DNA of 64,000 nt from Ochromonas danica (lineage: Eukaryota > Sar > Chrysophyceae > Chromulinales > Chromulinaceae). A program made the translations under genes and the position numbers. The number at the start of each line of letters is the position of its first letter. Within the stretch, counting starts at the first letter, position 1. The notes beneath the pieces were generated by a model. That model worked only from the letters and a program-made list of their open reading frames with translations, made no database searches and had not been told where the DNA came from. Location: the NCBI GenBank assembly GCA_015146655.1, contig VKHL01000083.1, positions 60,360 through 124,359 of the forward strand, in the 5' to 3' direction. Positions 12,501 to 21,443 of the stretch are shown here, piece after piece.

Positions 12501-15214
12501 TTTTCATACAAGAGGCCATTGGAGCGACGATGGCTCTTTTCGCAAAGTCCAGGAGTCACATGGTTCGAAGGTCTCTACGTTTGGCATTTCGCTGCTTGAA
12601 AGATCGCAGCAGAGATAGAAAGAATGAAAAGGCTAAGGTTCGCTCCGTCGCTTTGACATGTCGAGGGAAAAAGATGCTAAGAATTCGTTGGCTTCAGTAC
12701 TTTGTTCAAAACCTTCGCAAAAAGAGAAAGGAGAGCAAAGCTCGCGCAGATCATTATTGGTCAAGAAAACGATGTCAGCTCCTTTTCCGCAGATGGCTTT
12801 ACTTTGTTTTGTTGAGTAGAAAGAAGATATATCGATTATTGTCGAGTTTACAACTCTTTGCGAAGGATTTCACCAGAAATCTCACGTCAGACTTATCATT
12901 GAAATCCGCAAGCAAGATATCTGCAGTCAATTCCTTTAAGAAGTCAGTGGTAGCTCCCAAACAGGCAAAGGATAATAGAGATAATACATTGACTCTTCGC
13001 AATGAAATGACCCCAGTATCTCAATGGATGCGCAAGCAACGCCTCAAGAATATCGTTGCTGTAAATAAATGGATTACTCAACGAAATAAGCAACGACGTG
13101 GAATCCGTGGTTTGAAAACCCTTTTCAGATCTTTGGAAATGAAGAAAAAGGAGATGACTTTAGCTGATCGGACCTATTATTTAACTCATACTAGGCACTT
13201 CCTACTGCAGGCGCTGCCATCGTACATACAGGAACAACGTTCTATACGTGATCGATATCGAAGTTGCGATCGTCATTATATCTACCGATTGGCTAATCAA
13301 TCTGTGGCAACATTATCCGATTATGTTCGGAGATGCAGATTTGAAAAAGTTGCTGAACGAACATATCAAACTAATTGCTTGTCGTTTTATTATTTGTGGT
13401 GGCGGCAGTTAGTGTTAACGCCTGCAGCCTTTTCTCGACTTTATTCGATTACAGCGGAGCGCACAGATACTAGTCAAAACGATAATGCCAGCAAAAAGAA
13501 AGTTAAAGTTATGGGTAATCGACCAGGCACTATTCAAGCACTTATTTATGACAGCTGCGCTGAAAGGGAGAAGATCGTCAGAGATGGACGTGATGACACG
13601 AATAAGGATGAATATTTACCAATAGATGAAATGGGTCAGCTCTCCTTTCACTCTGCGCTTCGTTCGCTGATGAAAAAGGCAAAGATATCTATGATGAGCA
13701 GTGGTCGCTTGTCGCAGAGTCTAAAGATTGCCCAAGCAGCAACCCATCATTTTCGCAGAAATGTATCTTCATTCTTTAATCGATTGCAAGAGTTACGATT
13801 GCAAAGTCGAAGGCGGACCACTATACTGTCTTCTTCTATCCTGCCAATGGGTTTTGCTGCACAGCGAAACGAAAGGAGCGTAAAGATCGGCACTAAATCG
13901 GGTGAGAAGAAAAGAAAGCGAGTGCTTGACAGCGAGGTCATGCGTCTCACCTTGGTTAAAAACGCATACCAACAAATGAAAAACAATGTGATTGAACGCC
14001 ATCGATCTTCAGGGCAAATGCAGCAAGCTAATCAGAGCCATAATCTACGTCTCCTCCGGGATGCCTTTTATTTCTACCTAACTTATCATCGAGATCATAA
14101 ACACTCGACTCAAGTTCATCTTCTCCTATTACGACGTCACTTTGCACGAATGAGAAGCATTGCATCTGGACGCAGAAAAACACGGAATGTTCTGCGTCTC
14201 ATGATGCATAGTATCAGCCATAGCTCATTGTTCCACAGCTTCCGAGAATGGAAGATAGATACTTTAATCGAACGTAAGTGCGAGAAAGCACTTGAGCAGC
14301 ATAAGCGATCGGACTTGGAACAAGCTTTCGAGACATTCTTTCAGGGGCTTCGCTTGCACAAAAAGCGGAGAATCTTTCTTCAAAAGAGTCGTGAACATCT
14401 TCTTCAAGCCAGACAAAAACGATTCTTTGATAATTGCTTTGCGAGTTTGGATTTGCGATACAAGCAGCGAGATCAGATTCTTCAAGCTCAACGGTACTAT
14501 CTTGATACTGCTCGAAGAACAGTGTTATCAAATCTGCTATTTTTCAGGAGGAATCGCATTGCTATGCAGTGCTTTTCACGGAGAGCATTCAAGGCGTTCC
14601 GCTCTGCCATGCAAATTCAAATTGCGTGCAATCATTTCCATAAGACGCTTGAAAGCCGTTCAATCCATTCTTTGTTGAGGAATCAATTTGACTTGTTCGG
14701 CATACAACTGAGAAAACTGGTGGCACTGCGACAGATTTATCAAATAACACCCGCTGATAAACTTCGTTATGATGCCTACCATCGAGCTGCTACACTGGGC
14801 CGGGTGCTAGGGAGATTGAAGAAGGGCGTGGAGGCCCGTAGAACAGCTCAACTAGTGGGCAACTATTACGAAAACTACTCTTGGTATTATCTCCTCCGCA
14901 CTCATTTCCTCAAGCTCCAAAGACAATACTTTCGTCGCTTACGCCTACGTAAGAACAAATCACTGCTGGTGGAGTTGGAACGACTTCAGAAGCAGCGTCG
15001 GGTGATGCGCATTTGGGATGCCCTTCTTTCTCATCGTATTTTCCTCAACTATCAAAAGCAGAAGCTGTCTGTTCATGCTCAAAGCCATCGACTACGAGCA
15101 GCTTTGAAATGGTTACACAAGTTCAGTGAACGTCGTCAAGCAAAGAGACGCAGCTCCTTCCGCAAATCCTTGGTACATACTTTACCGAATGAGGAATCTC
15201 TAGTACCTCAGTAA
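9566..15214 (+). CDS. Giant Sfi1-like centrin-binding repeat protein
   Basis: A single uninterrupted frame of 1,882 residues begins at the ATG after a CT-rich leader. It is very rich in Arg and Lys and is made of many alpha-helical units of about 30-35 residues. Each unit has a conserved Trp preceded by small or aliphatic residues, for example AWKTWRYV, ALIQWRTC, ALTRWIFR, ALGSWVNF, ALMQWREH, LMRIWHNV, ALQQWHRF, SFREWKID and VMRIWDAL. This matches the Sfi1 repeat pattern, in which each repeat binds one centrin on a long helix at centrosomes, basal bodies or spindle poles. A less regular Ser-rich linker lies at about residues 570-690. Such proteins suit a flagellate with basal bodies and contractile centrin fibres. 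It is intronless in a neighbourhood of spliced genes. Family assignment rests on repeat pattern only; centrin binding is inferred. Confidence 0.8.
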   Translation: MASSYASMRMMELTRIKSHHRKSTRKDVSMDSVERAQQALQDLRQQRLSKLEKRVIERQEAIDLMENLRMKTIEQVRKQESMQITMQYLQKKFSQQFLYRLHCLRIHHRHQQLAAIKGDILLQKRALTKMFWSLIVTSQHRLLGEIKGKQALLIRSLSILRKYIKWRRRELENRIKAIDHFKILTYKRLMDRLKWTGARQYRDQYQAHYTNIYRSLGQAWKTWRYVYHQIARYNHKTDAAGEICIIRKNRRKLRQALIQWRTCTTISSINRRVLRHFCKQALQRFLLALRLEVYRSERKRSGFRKSCRFRERKDIQRYLTTWICRSQLKRTIAEAVYHHCHFGRGARLRKRKWFSVWKAYHNSRIIRKTREFSIVQNRKMVKGTTYRNKKTAYSFPSNKSNRQLKLIDGKASKKRCSLIIVLSALFQRFVRAIQKSRSRRIRLSTKLSPQQLSIVRKRKLFRIFIQRLGKVARRFRHHKKQLSARSRNLLIQALTRWIFRIQQIRALSKNLQLIKKYYIRQKCLQRTWPRWLAYRSYLRVQNDKYEIGRQTFKRNMCKRALGSWVNFVVKAKAEVSPVRIRKTSSRSLSELGIKRNSHAMIRAPSKSLVPIQGSLHSIPTFSDDGEDEEVHSVHSSDSLQLADLNPPRRINERPPVLSSRLSRQNVVAAQQSVFLLPKAQSKDNAQILSNPNKLRSRFARRTVPRALMQWREHVAFKKNLYDELYKPAERYYRSVLISRYWKRLLRARYSKREEDSFIRNYRTEKQIPLLLHLYLRRLKHCVEERYNIKADFERAEWFATKQYGKELMRIWHNVADRSATINRGYAMARSYHSTKIKRSRFSLLKCYLHNSKEAAEKSSIAKQYFRLEMKRKALQQWHRFNQGRKIMDKSRKTAKNYLQCRLLVALRKFASLHLIKKKEIIQKCKTLHSVKSRRKLSRAFSFLHYFAQRRSSRAKMSAKARLLRNSHLLRKCFVSGLKVFIQEAIGATMALFAKSRSHMVRRSLRLAFRCLKDRSRDRKNEKAKVRSVALTCRGKKMLRIRWLQYFVQNLRKKRKESKARADHYWSRKRCQLLFRRWLYFVLLSRKKIYRLLSSLQLFAKDFTRNLTSDLSLKSASKISAVNSFKKSVVAPKQAKDNRDNTLTLRNEMTPVSQWMRKQRLKNIVAVNKWITQRNKQRRGIRGLKTLFRSLEMKKKEMTLADRTYYLTHTRHFLLQALPSYIQEQRSIRDRYRSCDRHYIYRLANQSVATLSDYVRRCRFEKVAERTYQTNCLSFYYLWWRQLVLTPAAFSRLYSITAERTDTSQNDNASKKKVKVMGNRPGTIQALIYDSCAEREKIVRDGRDDTNKDEYLPIDEMGQLSFHSALRSLMKKAKISMMSSGRLSQSLKIAQAATHHFRRNVSSFFNRLQELRLQSRRRTTILSSSILPMGFAAQRNERSVKIGTKSGEKKRKRVLDSEVMRLTLVKNAYQQMKNNVIERHRSSGQMQQANQSHNLRLLRDAFYFYLTYHRDHKHSTQVHLLLLRRHFARMRSIASGRRKTRNVLRLMMHSISHSSLFHSFREWKIDTLIERKCEKALEQHKRSDLEQAFETFFQGLRLHKKRRIFLQKSREHLLQARQKRFFDNCFASLDLRYKQRDQILQAQRYYLDTARRTVLSNLLFFRRNRIAMQCFSRRAFKAFRSAMQIQIACNHFHKTLESRSIHSLLRNQFDLFGIQLRKLVALRQIYQITPADKLRYDAYHRAATLGRVLGRLKKGVEARRTAQLVGNYYENYSWYYLLRTHFLKLQRQYFRRLRLRKNKSLLVELERLQKQRRVMRIWDALLSHRIFLNYQKQKLSVHAQSHRLRAALKWLHKFSERRQAKRRSSFRKSLVHTLPNEESLVPQ

Positions 15215-16013
15215 AACCACTTGGTGTCCCAGTCACTATTGGGTACCAATTAGACATACTCTAATTTCATACTTTCACATAATGTTTGTCTTCAAATAAG
15301 AAATAGCTCTCACCTCAACAGAGATAGCAGATTTGCACTCAGTTGCAACACGGTCTGCTGCCCACATCATAATAGCCAATAGCCAAGCTGCTCATAACAA
15401 GGAGGAATTATAATCATACCCATTATACTGTTAAAGTAATGCACTACAAGATAGACTACATAGATAAACTACCAGTCACACCACATTTTACACTCTTGAA
15501 AGACTCTGCAGTCTGAATGAAATGAGATCTATCATTGTCAATCACCCTTACTGCATTACTGTCACCACTACTACTACTATCCTTCGATGGTCGAAATACT
15601 AGAATAAAGCAATCAATGCAACCAATAATAACTAGAATAGAATACCAACAAATGTTAACTGGTTTTCATTAGTGTGACTATGTGACTCTCTCTTTGACGC
15701 ATAGTTTATAATGGTTTAACATCAAGAATAGGATGATCTCCTTGTTGTTGCAACAAAACTCTTCACTGCTTTCCATCACATCACCTTGCTAACAGCTGAC
15801 ACCAGACTACTAGTTGATACTAGAATGCAATACTTGATTGGCAACCTGAGAAGAGACAAATCATTAAATTATCTTCTCTCTTTCTCAGAGCTGATGCTTT
15901 CAGCATACATCTCATAGACAGTTGGTATATTTTCAATGCTATTCAATCTCTTTCTTGTGTGGGCGAATCTAATTCTTTTGTTCTATTACCTTGTTGATCA
16001 TCTAGTAGCACAA
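15215..16013. other. Intergenic between Sfi1-like gene and tRNA
   Basis: No protein gene is seen. The 0.8 kb has no notable repeat and probably holds the 3' end of the Sfi1-like transcript. Confidence 0.5.
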
Positions 16014-16086
16014 GGTCGTGTGGTGTAGCGGTTATCACATTTCGTTAACACCGAAAAGGTCCCCGGTTCGATTCCGGGCATGATCA
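16014..16086 (+). tRNA. tRNA-Val, anticodon AAC
   Basis: The 73 bases fold as a complete cloverleaf without an intron. The acceptor stem GGTCGTG pairs with CATGATC through two G-T pairs, and A is the discriminator base. The D arm reads GTGTAGCGGTTATCAC. The anticodon stem TTTCG/CGAAA encloses the loop TTAACAC with anticodon AAC. The T arm CCCGG-TTCGATT-CCGGG contains an intact B box. CCA is not encoded, as expected for a eukaryotic nuclear tRNA gene. The internal A box (TGGTGTAGCGG) and B box would drive RNA polymerase III; a short T-run follows at about 16098. Confidence 0.95.
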
Positions 16087-16364
16087 TAGCTTTTGCTATT
16101 TTAACTTGTTGACCGAGACTATCATTACTTCGTTTTACTGCTCAGTTTGCACTCCACTGATGTTCCAACATAATTAATGTTTGTTTCTCTGGCAGTGTGA
16201 CAGTGTATTGTCTCAAGAATGAGGAAGGTATGAGATGAAGGCTATCATTAGACTACAGCTCTGTAACAACATTTCTTTCATAACTCATTCCATCTATCAA
16301 AATCATTTAATATCATATAAATACATCCAATTATTTTATTTTTTAAATTATTTAAATTATTTCA

Positions 16365-17347
16365 TTATTTACTAGCTGCGATCAGTTTCTCATAGGAGTC
16401 ATGGATCTTATCCAACACCTTCAACATCACCCCCACCTCTTGACGATTCATCTCAAACTTGACCACCTTCTTCTCTGTGCTGTCACTATTATCCTCTTTA
16501 CGACTTTGTACTGCAAGATCGAAATAGGCGACAGAAGCATTCACCTCAGAAGCAGACTTGGAGAGAACTTTCATATCTACTCGCCAAGAAACACTATCTA
16601 GACGATGATTATAAGTGACGTAGTTTAATAAGAAAGAGTGAATCTAAGATACAAGCATTGGATAGAGTATTAGCATTCAATGCAGTCATAGTTAGTGATT
16701 CAGGTGAGAAGATGTGAATTCAGTTTTCGTTTTCAGTTTGCGTTCTTAATGACCAAGAATTGAAACATCGGCAAAACCCATACAGAAGCACCTTGTGATA
16801 GACCACCGTATGTGCAACTACAGGTGTACATACAGTGGTCTGTCACAAGGTGCTTCTGTATAGGCATTGCCGATATCAATGAAGACTACTTTCAATTCTT
16901 GGCAATTAAGAACGTAAACTGAAAATGAAAACTGAAAATGAAAACTGAAAGTGGTGATTACCTTAAGATACTCTTTGTTCCAGAACTCTAGAAAGATAGT
17001 AGAATACTCTGTAGGGAAGTGACGATCTTCAAGGAAAGACTGAAGGATCTCTGGGGACCAATGATCTGTTCCCGCTTTTTTCACAATCTTTCACACAGAT
17101 AGAGAGAGAGAGAGACATGAATAATAGACAACAATAAGGTAAGACACTAGAAGACACTCACAGACTCAAATAAGCTGATTTCATTTTGTAGTTCTTCTAG
17201 AGTAAGTTCAGTTTGACTTTGTTGGAGGACAGAGAGGATGTCTTCATCATTGACATCTTCACCTGAATAAGGATAAAGCTTTGCTCGTAAAGCATTTAAT
17301 AATGTCTTAAATCCTCGTAAATCAACATTAACAGTTATTTCATCCAT
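16365..17347 (-). CDS. COMM domain protein, COMMD1-like
   Basis: COMMD proteins form the Commander complex, which helps retrieve membrane proteins from endosomes. Exons 17347-17162, 17087-16962 and 16643-16365 join in phase 0 into 196 residues, close to animal COMMD1 (190). The N-terminal helical part has LLNALRAKLYP, WSPEILQSFLEDR and FLEFWNKEYLK. The COMM domain has the invariant SWRVD motif at its start, then KFEMNRQEVGVMLKVLDKIH near the C terminus, as in the family. The protein lacks targeting signals. Intron 2 (16644-16961) is larger than its neighbours and contains an inverted pair of decayed retroelement fragments, described separately. The gene shares a 219-bp divergent promoter region with the next gene. 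COMMD1 rather than another COMMD is likely from the layout but not certain. Confidence 0.88.
16721..16948. mobile_element. Inverted pair of Copia-like reverse transcriptase fragments
   Basis: Two arms of about 100 bases face each other around a short centre near 16820. The minus-strand reading of the right arm gives VVFIDIGNAYTEAPCDRPLY, which resembles the start of the Ty1/Copia reverse transcriptase motif (D-x-x-N-A-Y/F). The plus-strand reading of the left arm gives the decayed relative GKTHTEAPCDRPPYVQL, with a gap where about 18 bases are missing. Both arms also share an AAAACTGAAAATG-type outer segment. The structure lies wholly in intron 2 of the COMMD1-like gene, so it is a retroelement relic carried in an intron. 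Assignment to Copia rests on one short motif. Confidence 0.55.
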
Positions 17348-17566
17348 TTTCTTTTCTTGAATACGATCGAACAAAGATTGGATTCCTCTCTTGTTCAGAC
17401 GTCAACTTAAGAAGAATACTATTATTACGGTCCCGCGCAACAGCTAAATCGCCAAAATTTGGCTCTCCCAGCGGAACAGTCTCTGTTCATTCCTCGCATC
17501 ACAATCATTTTGAAGAATCAAAGTCTATATTGAAGAATAGCAAGAATAGCTGATAAATAGTAAACT
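17348..17566. promoter_or_regulatory. Divergent promoter region, COMMD1-like and acidic protein
   Basis: Only 219 bases separate the two start codons, so both promoters must lie here. The region contains a CAACTTAAGAAG variant of the recurring TTAACTTAAG motif (about 17402) and a GC-rich patch (GGTCCCGCGC). The assignment is by position. Confidence 0.5.
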
Positions 17567-18448
17567 ATGGTAAAAGAAGTAGAAGAGGATAAGAGAGAGG
17601 TTGATCTACTTAAAACTGAAGATGATTCCAATAGTGAAATTTTTGAAAATGAAATAATGAAAGATACCATGAAGATGGTCATTCTCAGTGATAGCAGCAG
17701 TGATGAGAACAATCCCCTCCCCACTAGTCCCACTGCCTCTACCACTACCTCTACCACTACCTCTTCTTCTCTACTGCCCACAGATGTTCACGTTAATCCC
17801 TCCTCTTCTTCCTCCAATGAAGAAGACTCTTTTTTCAGTTCTCAAGTATTGAAAGATGCGATTTATGAATGGCAAGAACACAATCTTCAGTTCTTTCTCT
17901 CTCCTAATGACAATCCTAATGAGAATCATAAGAATCATCATCTCTATGAAGAAGATGCAGAATTAATAACTCATGCTATGCATCCTGCTACTGTCCAAGA
18001 TGAACAAGGTCATGGTCGTGATGATATGATCTTATGGAGAATAGGTGAACCTTGTGATCATACTGATAAACGATTCTTATCCACTGCGAAGACTATTAAT
18101 GGTTGTTGGGCTGCTATTTCATCACGTTATAATGATAAAATGAAATTAATGAAATTTCATGTTTCTAAAGAAGTCAAGAGATTAGACTTAACAAAGTTTA
18201 CTACTTCAACTACCACTACTAGTACTTCAACTACTACCAGTAGTACTTCAACTAGTAGTAGTGGTAGTAGTAGTCATGATGAACATAGAGAGGAGAAAGA
18301 AGTTGTTTTACAATCTCATCTTATCATACGCTATCTCAAGACTGTCTCTCTTGATTATGATGATCGAATTGAAGTTGAATTTAAACAAAGACATCATACA
18401 TTTTTAGAATATCAAGAATATCAAGTAACAGCTAGTAGTCTAACATAA
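17567..18448 (+). CDS. Acidic Ser/Thr-rich protein of unknown function
   Basis: I do not recognise this 293-residue intronless protein. The ATG at 17567 is the first in its frame. Residues 1-45 are acidic with possible phosphorylation patches (LSDSSSDENN). Residues 46-90 are low in complexity, with Thr and Ser runs. The folded part seems to be about 90-210, containing LKDAIYEWQEHNLQFFLS, AELITHAMHPATV and GCWAAISSRYNDKMKLMKFH. A second Thr/Ser run (TSTSTTTSSTST) interrupts it before a C-terminal segment, HLIIRYLKTVSLDYDDRIEV. There is no signal peptide or membrane span. The coding nature is supported by its length and by the non-repetitive segments flanking the triplet runs. It may be a regulatory or adaptor protein, but this is a guess. 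Confidence 0.65.
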   Translation: MVKEVEEDKREVDLLKTEDDSNSEIFENEIMKDTMKMVILSDSSSDENNPLPTSPTASTTTSTTTSSSLLPTDVHVNPSSSSSNEEDSFFSSQVLKDAIYEWQEHNLQFFLSPNDNPNENHKNHHLYEEDAELITHAMHPATVQDEQGHGRDDMILWRIGEPCDHTDKRFLSTAKTINGCWAAISSRYNDKMKLMKFHVSKEVKRLDLTKFTTSTTTTSTSTTTSSTSTSSSGSSSHDEHREEKEVVLQSHLIIRYLKTVSLDYDDRIEVEFKQRHHTFLEYQEYQVTASSLT

Positions 18449-19321
18449 CCAATGCTATCAATGATACTTGATGTTCATCATTATCGTCATCATGATAGTA
18501 ATTGTTATTATATATATTAATATTGTTATATTAATTGTTATAGTAGTGGTAATGAAAATGATAATGGATGATAGACTATCTCATACAAGTATTGATGGAA
18601 AAAGAGAAGAAATAGTGCATGAAAAATATGAATTATTCATTCTTCAACAGTCATCATAACTTTCTTTGGTTATTGTTGAGTGAGTGAGTGAGAGAGTGAG
18701 TGAGAGAGTGAGAGAGTGAGTGAGAGAGTGAGTGAAGAAGATGATGAGTTTAGTACATGAGATAGAAAGAAAAAACATGTCTCCAAACAGACAAACAGAA
18801 CAACGTATTGTTGTCTTTTCGTATGAAATGAATAGTAACTTTTCCTTAGCACCCTTGGCTAGTTTAGATATAGTCTAGTATATATACATATTGTCAATGA
18901 CTTTAAAGTTTTAAGCATTCTTAATAGTCCACCATGGTAATCACTAGCTACTGTGTTCTTCTGATAGTTTACAATTGTATTAGTAATGTACCCTTAACGA
19001 TCATAGATATGTTAAGATAGATGACGGTTAACATGGTTTATTCCATGTTAAGGGAACTACTACTCAGGGGCCGATTGTTTCCTGTTGAAAACTACTCGAT
19101 GTGTTGACTGCTTGTTGAGTATGATCCAATAACTATTGTTAAGGTGAATAAGATGATCGTAGCATTGTATGGTAGTTGATCAAGATGCTCACACAAAACT
19201 CATCAAAACAACAAGAGTGCGAGTGCAATATTAAAAGGCTAACTTACACCAAGTGAGCATTATGAAACCATTAGACTATTCCCATCTTATCACACTACAA
19301 ATCTACTGTACCACACACTAC
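18449..19321. other. Intergenic with a GAGT microsatellite
   Basis: No gene is seen. A (GAGT/GAGA)n tract of about 60 bases lies at 18676-18735. The left part is rich in AT with TTAT and ATA runs. Downstream is the 3' flank of dioxygenase/sulfotransferase copy 2, whose match to copy 1 ends about 10 bases past the stop codon. Confidence 0.6.
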
Positions 19322-21176
19322 TCAATGCCATGGAAACTCTCTGCCTAACACCTTGAACAACTTCTCATTGAAAGGACGATAGAAAGATTCCAAACGTTCT
19401 CGATCTTCGACATTCATCTTATCATACGATCGACTGTTCTTTGCTGCCGTGTCTGTCACTTCAGAAGGAGGCAGACCCAAATAACCAAACACACCATCCA
19501 TCGTCTCCTGCACATGCTCGGCAGATCCCTTCAGATCGCTCTCCATACACAAGATCTTCAATTGATCCTTTGGCCATTCAGACAAATAGGCTGACAGCTG
19601 CAGGGCATACAGACCTCGAATGATCACAGAGTGACCTCCATGCTTGATCTCCTTCCTCTTCGACAACAGCTTCTCTCGGAACTCCTCATAGCTGCTCTCC
19701 GCTGTGATACCTGCTTCTTCCACTTCCTTGATCTCTGACCCTATCACTTCGCTGAATGACCTTCCTCGATACTCAGAGTGACCTCGTAATGCCAACTGCT
19801 CTGGACTGCCTTCTATGTCACTCACCATTTGATACTGAGAGTAGGCTCTGTCAACAGGATTGCGCAACATCACAATCAGCTTCACCCAAGGAACATAGCG
19901 CTTCAGTCTGGGCAGGACAACATCACTGTGCAGGAGGTAGGAAGGAGTACTCTCCCCTGTGCTAATAGAGGGATGTTGTTGTAGTGCTTCTCGTTCATAG
20001 AATTGCAGGTAATAGTTACGATGACCTTCTACATCATCTTCAGCTAAATTGTTATTAAAACGCCAATCAAAATAATGTGTTTCTCTACGTTTCCCTTTCG
20101 CTAGAAGAGGATGTTGATGCAAGTATTCATACATCGATGTAGTACCAGATTTCTAAGATCATCAATAATACAAGCTATTATTATGTTGACACTATTATCT
20201 GATATCATGATGCACTATAACATACCTGAGCTCCAATAATGATGTACTTGGGTTGTGTATCTTGTACCACATAATTCTTCACTTCACTCCCTGTATCAAA
20301 TGAACGACGAGTTTGGAAGATTGTCTCTCCATTAGGAATAGCTAGACGTTTAGGTAATGGGAAGGGATAGCTTTCATCGAGATAATCGAAGATGATATGA
20401 GTGCGATATTGTCCTTCAGGCAGACGATTAACAACACTGTGTTTAGCATAGTTATTCAATTCAAGGATCTTTCCTTCTTCGAAACCCATCTAGTACATAT
20501 CATGTATTTATATGCGCTGATTAGGAAAGTGTAACTTAAGGTTAATGCTATTTGTTCATAGTAGACGTATACCTTGACCATACTGTCTTCATTAGGACCA
20601 ACCATGAAGTCAATAGCTTCCAGATTAGTCTCAATAGGAACATGACAACGATGTGTATATTGTACCCAATAACCTAGGAAGAAAGAAATCATCATGTCTA
20701 ATAGCTAAATTGTGCTATTATTGTCACTTACCTGTGTCATGATGGACTGGGACAGATACACCAGAAGGTAACCTTGCTAATAGACAACGTACTACACGAT
20801 TTTCATCTACTCCCATCTGATGAAAGATAGGTAAGATCAACTCTCTCCATTCTGACTTCTGATAATTGGGTAATTCGACTACTTTCTGCAAGAAGTCATC
20901 ACAGAAGATGAAGATGATCTTATGCACTCCCCAAGCATCATGAGCAGCACGAGCCATCTTCACTGTTGTAGGAGAATGATGATCATGTTCATGCCAAACA
21001 GGAGTATCAAAGATCTCCTTCAGTTTAGCTTTCCATGCAGAGATATCATAGAAGCCTCGAGTATAGGCAAGAGGAGGATAAGGACCAGGAGTTTGGCAGA
21101 CAGGCTTAGCCTTATCTTTGATATCCACCACTCCTTCAGGTGGGATGACAATAGGAAGAGGTTCAAAGGCTGTCAT
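19322..21176 (-). CDS. AspH-type 2-oxoglutarate oxygenase fused to sulfotransferase, copy 2
   Basis: Exons 21176-20732, 20673-20573, 20489-20226 and 20152-19322 have the same splice phases as copy 1 and give 546 residues, one more because exon 2 is 3 bases longer. The oxygenase half keeps VHHDTG, HRCH, KHSVVN and YRTHIIFDYL. The sulfotransferase half has a textbook PAPS loop, GAQKSGTTSMYEYL, and the motif LRNPVDRAYSQY, so this copy looks fully competent. The last 217 residues are identical to copy 1, and exon 1 differs at only two residues. Exon 2 and the ends of exons 3 and 4 facing it are clearly diverged. This fits partial gene conversion between inverted copies. No targeting signal is seen, suggesting a cytosolic enzyme. 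The closest known families are AspH (PF05118) and Sulfotransfer_1; the substrate is unknown. Confidence 0.9.
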
Positions 21177-21443
21177 AGAAAAAGCAATCAATGAAGAATG
21201 ATGGCGTTTTGATTGGTTTGTGTGTGAGTGGATTTGCTGTGTGTGACTTTTTCAAGTGATGAACTATAGTTAAAACTTCATTTATTAAGGTTGACCAGTT
21301 GTGTTAAACCTGTTCCATGTTCCACCTGTTGTCACAAGTCTATCTAGGCGAAACCTCAATAAATGAAGTTTTATCTTTAGTTTATCTATTAGAAAAGTCT
21401 TATATGGAGAAGTGAGGAGTTTGTTTTGGCAGTGGATGGATGG
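21177..21443. promoter_or_regulatory. Divergent promoter region, sulfotransferase copy 2 and Trm82
   Basis: The two genes are divergent with 267 bases between start codons. The segment holds an inverted repeat: ACTTCATTTATTAAGGTT near 21272 is mirrored by CCTCAATAAATGAAGTTTTA near 21352. This could be a binding site or a small fold-back relic. Promoter function is by position only. Confidence 0.45.
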
